Below are positions 56,764-64,000 of a DNA stretch of 64,000 nucleotides, piece by piece; within the stretch, counting starts at the first letter, position 1, and every line of letters starts with the position of its first letter. This DNA comes from Piper betle (Eukaryota > Streptophyta > Magnoliopsida > Piperales > Piperaceae), in the NCBI GenBank assembly GCA_033002965.1, contig JAURVB010014583.1:1-64000 (forward strand), given 5' to 3'. A program made the translations under genes and the position numbers. The notes beneath the pieces were generated by a model. The model was not told the DNA's origin, ran no database searches, and saw only the letters and a list, made by a program, of their open reading frames with translations.

Positions 56764-57156
56764 ATGACAGGAATACTGGCGAACATGGTTATCTCCAATG
56801 AATTGGTGGACCGAGTTAAGCTAACACAAATGGAAGATGAGAAGCTGAATGAAATGTTGGACAAAACTCCCAACATTGTAGCAGATTCCAACAGTGTAAT
56901 CAGATTTAGAGGGAGATTGTGTGTACCCAACAATGATGCATTAAAACGAGATATTCTGGAAGAAGCTCATCGTTCAAGGTTCTCAATACACCCTGGTGTT
57001 ACAAATATGTACCAGGACTTGAAACGAACCTACTCGTGGATTGGAATGAAGAGGGATGTGGTGGATTTTGTTTCCAAGTGTCAGACGTGCCAATTGATCA
57101 AAGCCCAACATCAACTACCAGGTGGATTATTACAACCTTTAGAGATACCTACCTAG
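56764..57156 (+). pseudogene. Integrase zinc domain of A copy 2
   Basis: Complete HHCC zinc-binding region: 'EEAHRSRFSIHPG' with both His, and 'CQTCQ' with both Cys. It ends at a TAG (57154-57156) where the family has Trp in 'T-W-K-W-E', again a G-to-A type change. Confidence 0.88.
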
Positions 57157-57423
57157 AAATGGGAGCGTGTCACATGTGATTTTATTACAAAACTCCCAAG
57201 GACTTTGAAGAGACATGACTCTATATGGGTAGTTGTGGACCGTTTGACTAAGGCAGCTCGTTTTATCCCCACAAAATCAACAAGGACTGCGGAACTATAC
57301 ATAAATAACATTGTCAGGCTGCATGGAATTTCGAAGGAGATAGTCTCTTACAGAGATCCCCTATTCACGTCACATTTTTGGGAAGTTTTCCAAGAAGCTA
57401 TGGGGACCCAAATCAAGTTATAG
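57157..57423 (+). pseudogene. Integrase catalytic core of A copy 2, mutated and cut
   Basis: The first catalytic Asp is kept in 'CDFITKLP', and 'WVVVDRLTKAARFIP' follows. The second catalytic Asp is replaced: 'IVSYRDPLF' where the family has Ser-Asp-Arg. After 'MGTQIKL' the frame stops and the segment that carries the catalytic Glu is gone (junction about 57420-57445). The core is therefore inactive on two counts. Confidence 0.87.
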
Positions 57424-57444
57424 TATATGAATCGCACCGTTTGA

Positions 57445-58055
57445 AGCCTTATATGGTGAGGCCTTGTCGATCTCCATCATGCTGGTTGGAATCTACAGAG
57501 ATGGTTATAGTCAGGCCAGAGATGGTGAGAGAAGCAGCTGAAAAGGTGCAACTCATCCAGCAAAGGCTTAAGGCAGCTCAGGATCAGCAGAAAAGTTATG
57601 CTGATACTCGAAGGAAGGACTTAGAATTCCAAGTTGGGGAGTTCGTCTACCTTAAGACCTCACCTAAAAGGGAGTGATCAGATTTAGAACATCAGGGAAG
57701 TTGAAGCCAAGATTCATAGGACCATTTCCAATTTTGGATCGAATCGGAAGTTGTGCATATAGAATAGCATTACCACCAAGCCTTGATGGTGTACACAATG
57801 TCTTTCATGTGTCAATGCTAAAGAAATATGTACGAGATGAGAATCACATTATCACAAATTTTGCAGATTTAGAGCTACAATCGGATTTAACCTACGAGAA
57901 AAACCGATTCGAAACTTGCCAAGGGAAACAAAGACACTCCGTAGCAAGGAGATCCCTTTGGTAAAGGTATTATGGAGAGATCAAGGATCAGAAGAAGCTA
58001 CATGGGAGACTGAACAAGAAATGGCCAAAAAATATCCTAACCTATTTGTAGCATA
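57445..58055 (+). pseudogene. Integrase C-terminus and chromodomain of A copy 2
   Basis: 'EKVQLIQQRLKAAQDQQKSY', 'GEFVYLKTSP', then a one-base loss near 57668 changes frame. '[19 protein letters not shown]' and '[12 protein letters not shown]' follow. Another one-base loss near 57895 ('gagaaaaacc' against 'gaggaaaaacc') puts the chromodomain ('EATWETEQEMAKKYPNLF') in the next frame, ending at TAA about 58053. Confidence 0.87.
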
Positions 58056-58143
58056 AAATCTGTGTAATTGTTGTAACATGAACTTACACCGAAGATGGAT
58101 GTCCTTGGGAATACTATCATATTTCAGGGAGGAAATATTTCTA

Positions 58144-58155
58144 AGTTGGGGAGAT
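58144..58155 (+). promoter_or_regulatory. Polypurine tract of A copy 2
   Basis: 'agttggggagat' directly before TGTAAAGACCC, as in copy 1. Confidence 0.85.
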
Positions 58156-58167
58156 TGTAAAGACCCG

Positions 58168-58207
<40 letters not shown>

Positions 58208-59941
58208 GACGCGGTGGGATCGAACGTTGGTCTCCATGAATTTGTTGAAATTATTTACCCGCTACCCGGTTAAGTATTAATTACCCGGTCAAGTGGAAAG
58301 TATTAATTAACCAGTTAAGTATTTTTACCCAGTTAAGTAAACCATACCATTTAATCGTTTAAACTAGTAAAGTGAACCATACCATTTAAGAGGTTGAGTG
58401 AAAAGGTTAAGTGAACCGTGTTAATTATCCAATTACCCGATTAAAGGAATTATGGTGAAAGGGTGCTTCCACAAACCCTAGCCGTCATTTATTCTTTATA
58501 AAAGGAGAAGGGTCGTTGAACGTAGGAAATACCAATGGATGATGGGATGTGAAAATTTAATGAAGGGGTCGTTGAACATAGGAAATACCAATGGATGATG
58601 GGGTGTGAGAATTTAATGAAGGGGTCGTTGAACCTAGGAAATACCAATGGATGATGGGGTATGAGAATTTAATGGAGGGAATGGTTGAAGTGTATATATA
58701 TGCAGGAGGAGGGAGTATTTCATCCCTCATCTTCGTCCCAGGCGACCTCCCCATTACTGTGTGAGTATTTCATCCCTCATCTCCGTCCCAGGCGACCTCC
58801 CCATTACTGTATTAGGGTTCACGGGTCACAGTCAGACGTAATCACAAATCAGGTACGTATAATAGGTAGAACATCATATTTTCCTTGTTGGTAGCCTAGG
58901 TCGGCCTGAGCCCAGATTCGACTACCATGCACCGAGTGCAACCGGGGTCAATGAATTGACTCAGTCCGACACTGGGTCGTGTTATGTACGTGAATTTTGT
59001 AATGCATCGACATTGTTTTGGAGTAGTGATAGCCACCCCATAAAAAGGCTACGGCCAGGGTGAGTGAGGCACAGCGATTCCTCCATCGCACTGGAGTGCA
59101 GTGATAGCCGCCCCATAAAAAGGCTACGACCGGGGTGTGTGAGGCACTAGCACTGGAGTGCAGTGATAGCCGCCCCATAAAAAGGCTACGACCGGGGTGT
59201 GTGAGGCACTGGCACTAGAATTGGTAGTGAGAGCTTCCCCACAAACGGGGCATAGCAATCACCTGAGTGTAGTGATAGCCGCCCCACAAAAAGGCTACGG
59301 CCGGGGTGTGCAAGGCATTGGCACTGGAGTGCAGTGATAGCCTCCCCATAAAAAGGCTACGGCCGGGGTGTGCGAGGCACTGGCACTAGAATTGGTAGTG
59401 AGAGCTTCCCCACAAACGGGGCATAGCAATCACCCGAGTGCAGTGATAGCTACCCCACAAAAAGGCTACGGCCGGGGTGTGCGAGGCACTGGCACTCGAG
59501 ACGGTAGTGGTACCCTCCCCACAAAAAAGGCTATGGCCGGGGTGTGCGGATCACAGCGGATACCTCCTCCGCATTGTTTTGGAGTATAGCGGAATTGCTC
59601 CACCGCATATTAAAGTAAAAATAAGGAAATAGTGGAATGTACTTGTTTTGTTTTATCTATTATACTACTTAGTGTTGTAATCACTAACGCGGAATTGCCT
59701 CCGCAGGTATGCAGATACGAGATTAGGTGATTGACATCCAGAGTATGGAGGAAAATAAATATGAGGACTCCTTTTTTTATTTAATTGAGAAATAAGTGTG
59801 GCTGCTGGGAAACGGTCCAAGACTGTGGGATCTTTATATATGTTTTTGTTAAATAAAAAATGTATAGTCTTATTTACTTAATTGTGAGTAACACCTGGCC
59901 AGCTAGGCCCACAATATCATGAAAAATGGCGGGTCGTTACA
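58156..59941 (+). mobile_element. 3' LTR of A copy 2
   Basis: 1786 bp, same order of parts as 39985-41716. TATA box at 58498. A 51-bp piece ('gtgagtatttcatccctca' onward, 58760-58810) is duplicated here and not in copy 1. The possible leader intron is 58853-59706. Minisatellite 59026-59560. Confidence 0.92.
59026..59560 (+). repeat. LTR minisatellite, ~62-bp units
   Basis: Same motif and nearly the same unit order as 40797-41325. Confidence 0.88.
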
Positions 59942-59946
59942 TGAGC

Positions 59947-60447
59947 CGACTGTTGGAGACAGTTTAGGGCATGGCAGTGGTAATGGCGAGATTAGAGATG
60001 AGGCCAGTAAAGTCAGAGAGCCCCTGTTGAGACCTCTGCACCAGAGCAACTACCTCCACCACCACCACCGGTTCCACCATTCCCTCATGTCTTTCAACAG
60101 TTAAAGAGTAAATGATTTATGATGTTGTCACGCATATGAAGAGGTTGTCATCTCTCATGTGCATGTATGATGCTCTTTGCTTGTCCCCAGCTTTGCGTTG
60201 TTTATTAGAACATGCGCTTGTCAACGTTGTAGAAGGAATGCAGGTGCCAAGGCATTTTTCAAAAAATACGACACTGTTACAAACTATGTAACAGTTGTTG
60301 AGGACCTTGGCCATGCTCACCAAGGTTAACAAGTAGCAAATATCTCTCACCATCGCAACTTGGCCACTTGCTACTGGCGTTTTCTCCCTCCCCCTGAGGT
60401 AGATATGTTCTCAAATGAAGATTTGTGTCATCCCGATCCAAACCACA
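59947..60447 (+). mobile_element. Old element gag remnant, right part
   Basis: Continues 54640 across the TSD. It reads as a Gag-like Pro/His-rich segment (about 60040-60100, run of His codons from 'caccaccaccacc'), then stops and AT-rich decay. No further domain was recognised. Confidence 0.4.
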
Positions 60448-62649
60448 TGTAACACCCCGATTCGGCCAAGGCAAGACTAAATCACGATGATAAAATTTGA
60501 CAAACTATTCATTGGACTAAACATTCTAATTAAGATAATTAATTACACCCTAATTACTATTAAGTTGATTAATGATGATTAAAGAGACTTAAGGTTTAAT
60601 TGAGGAATAATTAGCATAAAACTTAACTAGCCTCTAATCTAGGTTTACTGGGATTGCCTAACTTAGCCAAAAAATTTTCAATCATCTAAATGGGCTCTAA
60701 TTAGGCTGAAACTTAATGGGCTTACTCCTAATGATATGAATTATGGGCGAAGGCTGCACACTCAACATACTGGGCTTGGTTCGTGAGCTTCTAGTACGCT
60801 ATCAATCTAAGGAAAAATACACTTGGTACCTAACACTATGGGCTTGATCTCTACAAAATATGGGATCTAAATTCAATCCGGAGAAGGCTAAATAAATTTG
60901 AGAACATGGGCCTATTTCACTGGGCTTTTTGCACTTTACTGACCCATGTTATGAGGAAAAATCCTAATGGGCCTTCAAGGCATGCAAATGATCTAAACTT
61001 TTACAAGGGCATAGCGGGCTTTTAAGGGAACATTTGTACAAAAGTTTAGTGAATTTTACAATCATTTACCCTATGAACCAATTTTTACAAGGAGAGGCAT
61101 AAATTAGGGTTTAACCCTACTTCTTTGCACATTCTAGAAAAGTGATTTATTTAAATATCCAAATGAGCTGCGATAAAGCTCAAATTTAAGAAGTTTTAAT
61201 TATACACTTAGTTCAAAATAACTTAATTTTACCAAGATTTTAGCCAGTTCTTAAGCGGCCAGTTTGACTTAACATAAGTCGAGTATTAGCATTGCCTATA
61301 ACAGGACAGGGTGCATAGTCCTTAGTTAGCCATGGTGTTCATGTCCTTAATAACGTCTATTTTGTATGAAATTTTAGTAGTGTTTAGTTAACACCTAGAT
61401 CTAAACACAAGCAAAGGCATTTCAAGATCTTACATAACCATGGTGAAACAATAAATCAGAGAACATGCATCACAGGACTAGAAATATTCTAGAGCAACCT
61501 AAACATGGCATTTCTACAGCATTTACAGCATGATGCTGATATAGAACATAAGAAAAATGTGCATAGATGCAAAGCTACATGAATCAAGAGCAAGATGCAA
61601 TAAAGATTGTATTCTTCTTATGCCTGCTACAATATAAATCTACATGAACATAGTCATGACAGAACAAATGAATGCATATGAACATGTACATGTCATAGAG
61701 GTTTGCATACATGCAATAAAATCACCAAATTAGTTCTAAACTAAACTAGACAATCTAAGCTAACACCTACAACCAACTAAAAGCAAGCACCCACCAACAC
61801 AACAGCAAACACAGAACAAGGAAGCAAAACAAGAGAATAAAGCTAACCAAAAAAGGAGGAGGAGAAGAAGAAGAGGAGAGCCTGCCAAAGCTTGGGGAGT
61901 CTCAAACAGCTACTATAGGAGGCTAAGAGAAGCTTGGAAAGGTCAGGTAGAGGTGGAAGATGGAGGGAAAAGGAGGGAAAGGGTTGGAAAAGAAGAGGCC
62001 TTAAGGGTATTATAGAAGGCTGAAAAAAGCTTCGGTACAAAGGCACCCTGCCAACGCATGGGTGCCAACAATTAGCCACCACACTGGCCAATCAAGCGTT
62101 GCCACCATGCTGCCCAGTGACGCGCTGCCACCCACCTGCCACGAAGGGACAGGTGATAGTGCAAAGGCACATGCACAGCACAAGGGCATTGGCGAGGCTG
62201 GGCACTAAGGCACAAGGAGTACACAAGGGCGCATAGAACAGAAGAAACCCATATGTGAAGCAAGTTATAGGAGCAAAGGCACTAGAGCAACACCTTAGTG
62301 CCCATGGTCTAAATTGAGTCCCAAATTCAAACTTGGTTGGGTGCGAGTACACTGGCCTAGCACCTTTGCCGGTATCCTTTTTACTTCATTTAAGGCCTTT
62401 CCACATAAAATAGGACGCAAATCGACAACCAAGCATGATATGCAACTAGGCATGCGAGGACACGATCATAAGGTCTATCTATAACATTGAACACGGGAAA
62501 ATAAAAGGAAAAAGTCGAGACCCTTAATGCCCGTCCAAGTGTGTCTAACACCAATGCAACTAATTTCCAGGATAGCAAACAACATACTCTTCTTTATGTC
62601 ATATCAATAGTTAATAAATTGTGGTCACATGTTATTTAGTTCAGTTTAC
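60448..62649 (-). mobile_element. LTR-like sequence, minus strand, limits unsure
   Basis: Left end TGTAACACCCCGATTCGG (60448), a common plant gypsy LTR terminus. On the minus strand 'tctataatacccttaagg' (about 62020-62003) followed by a pyrimidine-rich leader (62000-61850) looks like a promoter with a 5' leader. 62040-62300 has recurring 'caaaggcac' words, like a decayed minisatellite. The ORFs at 61843-62352 are antisense or low-complexity by-products. No TSD found. Confidence 0.4.
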
Positions 62650-63819
62650 AAAGAAACCAATATAAAACCATCGGGCAAACGCCTCAAGATTTCATGATAC
62701 ACTGATAAACATTATTATTCTTATGAAACCAGTTACTTTGATACTCAGACTTCAATTAGACATTATTATAAATGTTATGAGTTTTTCATTAAAAGAGAGG
62801 GAATTTTTTTGATACTATCAAATGGTGGAAAAATTATATATAATTACTAAAAAAATTATATATAATTATAAAATTATCCTCATTAAAAAAAACCACTTTT
62901 TTAATAACTTGGCCACTAGCAGCCAAGCATTTAAGAATTATTTTTAAAATGGCCAGCAATGGTGCCTGGGCAACCAAAATCCAAATAGCCAGACCCGCCC
63001 GGCTAGTGGTTTCCCATGGTTTTTGTTTTTTAATTAAATTTATTTTAATTTTTTAAATGAATATTTTAGCCCGTTTGCATTTTCCCCTTTTCTAATACTT
63101 AGGCCTGATTTTCCTGCCACCCAATGATTTTAAAAATAATTTCCCTTTACTAATAAAAAGCTCACAATCTTTTGTTTTCACATTGTATATCGCTATTCAT
63201 CTATAGTATCATCAATCATAGTAATACAGTGCATTAATATTTTGTCTTTCTATCGACAATCATGAATTTAAATTAGGACTAAAATTATCTTCCTTTATAA
63301 AACGCTAAAAAGATTATTCAATCTGTAATTTCCAGTAATCTTCCACCGGCTCGAGTGCCCAACATGGCATCATTTTTGCAATTTTATGACAGTTTAAATT
63401 TTTCGTCAGTCCGTACTTATTGAAACATTTTTGGCTTGCAAGAACTGAGATCTAATTGTCTTCCCTGCCAAACTCCCTAACGGCTGCTATCTCAATCAGC
63501 TCAGCAACTCCAGACCTCACTGTGCCGTAACTTCATTGATTACATCTCATCATATTTGTTTTATCCAAGTACATTGATGAGAGAGGTAACTATTATTAGG
63601 CTGTAACCTGTACAATTAGCCCAACGCGCAACGTCTAAATTTGCAGACTAAAGAAATCGAAAAAAATTAAAAAAAGCAATTGATACATAGGATCGGCCTC
63701 CGTCAACAATAACCAGCAAAACGTTTCACTTATATATACACATGGAGGCCCAGAATGCTTTTAACCGAATTAAAATATGTTAGGCGCTACTACCACTATG
63801 TACCAAAAGCCTATTGTTA
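62650..63819. other. AT-rich intergenic or 3' UTR sequence
   Basis: No ORF or repeat recognised apart from 'ttatatataattac' duplicates (62830-62870). The part next to 63820 may be the 3' UTR of the candidate exon. Confidence 0.4.
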
Positions 63820-63933
63820 TCAAGTAGCAGTCGTCCCACCTGAACATGGAAATAATATTTCGCTCCAGTCTGGAGGTTGTTTTGTCTTATAATACATAGC
63901 GTTGAACAAATTCTCCAGCAGCGAGCACAAAAC
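63820..63933 (-). CDS. Candidate last exon of an unknown host gene
   Basis: On the minus strand a 3' splice site (TTTGGCAG, 63941-63934, with a T-rich tract before it) opens a frame of 37 codons and a TGA at 63822-63820. It reads 'VLCSLLENLFNAMYYK', then 'TKQPPDWSEILFPC', then 'SGGTTAT'. The amino-acid mix (Trp, Cys, aromatic residues, no low complexity) is more gene-like than anything else in the window that is not a transposon. The phase at the splice site is assumed. I do not recognise the family. The rest of the gene would lie beyond the window's right end. Confidence 0.33.
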   Translation of the reverse strand, partial: VLCSLLENLFNAMYYKTKQPPDWSEILFPCSGGTTAT

Positions 63934-64000
63934 CTGCCAAACGAATCAAGAACATATCACTAATTTTATGAGAACTATTTAACAGGAAGCAGATAACGAA

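Larger units (their letters stand above)
54636..59946 (+). mobile_element. A element copy 2 with its TSDs, internally deleted
   Basis: Element 54641-59941 with perfect TSD TGAGC (54636-54640 and 59942-59946). The 5' LTR breaks off at 55256. A 428-bp foreign segment then stands in place of the LTR rest, PBS, gag, protease and the start of RT. Pol resumes at 55686 in RT and runs to the chromodomain with several frame errors; the PPT and a whole 3' LTR follow. It is close to copy 1 wherever both are present. Without PBS it could not be copied again. Confidence 0.93.

Noticed and set aside
58750..58766. Splice donor GTGAGT explaining the 55256 breakpoint in the copy 2 5' LTR
   Set aside because: The GTGAGT arises from a 51-bp duplication found only in this 3' LTR; the coincidence of positions is likely chance.
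61843..62352. Minus-strand ORFs with hydrophobic, signal-like starts
   Set aside because: They overlap each other in different frames across a pyrimidine-rich LTR-like leader; no family was recognised.

Overview
This window is a gene-poor, repeat-dense stretch of a flowering-plant nuclear genome. The evidence is Ty3/gypsy retrotransposons of the plant chromovirus (Tekay/Del-like) type with initiator-Met-tRNA primer sites, TRIMs, hAT-type elements, many (AT)n and (GT)n microsatellites, and a captured fragment of the spliceosomal gene SF3A2. I see no prokaryotic genes, rRNA, tRNA gene or CRISPR array. The species cannot be told from this sequence.

Layout. 1-5776: a Tat/Athila-like LTR end, a truncated LTR of family A, an LTR of family C and a fragment of family D. 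5777-7699: a solo LTR of family B. 7882-14929: a minus-strand gypsy element (family E) with a broken gag, no recognisable pol, and a 537-bp TRIM inside its 3' LTR. 14935-21442: family D sequence split by a minus-strand solo A LTR (15791-18177) and by a hAT-like element (18671-21434) that carries the SF3A2 piece. 23320-33418: a second TRIM beside a B element whose interior holds a nested C/D composite (26990-31620) ending in a large inverted repeat. 35396-41716: A element copy 1, the best-preserved coding element. 44990-48195: a probable solo LTR (family F). 48744-51218: a solo A LTR inside D sequence. 54641-59941: A element copy 2, inserted into an older element's leader/gag. 60448-64000: further LTR-like DNA and one candidate terminal exon of a host gene on the minus strand.

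The family letters A-G are mine, based on LTR ends and shared internal blocks. Element limits rest on TG...CA ends, target-site duplications (TSDs), primer-binding sites (PBS) and polypurine tracts (PPT) read by eye.

The coding content is that of the A elements: gag, zinc knuckle, aspartic protease, reverse transcriptase, RNase H, integrase and chromodomain, once one polyprotein. Both copies are dead. Frameshifts and stops break them and both lack the glutamate part of the integrase core; copy 2 also lacks gag, protease and the start of RT. Their perfect TSDs show they were mobilised, so the enzymes probably came in trans or the damage came later.

Most worth a second look: the 5' end of copy 1, where an inverted LTR end replaces the normal LTR; LTR leaders in which family-specific minisatellites sit between conserved, splice-site-like blocks; the hAT element with SF3A2; the four-fold repeat of a PPT/LTR-start junction at 31831-32118; and the large inverted LTR pair at 29380-31620.
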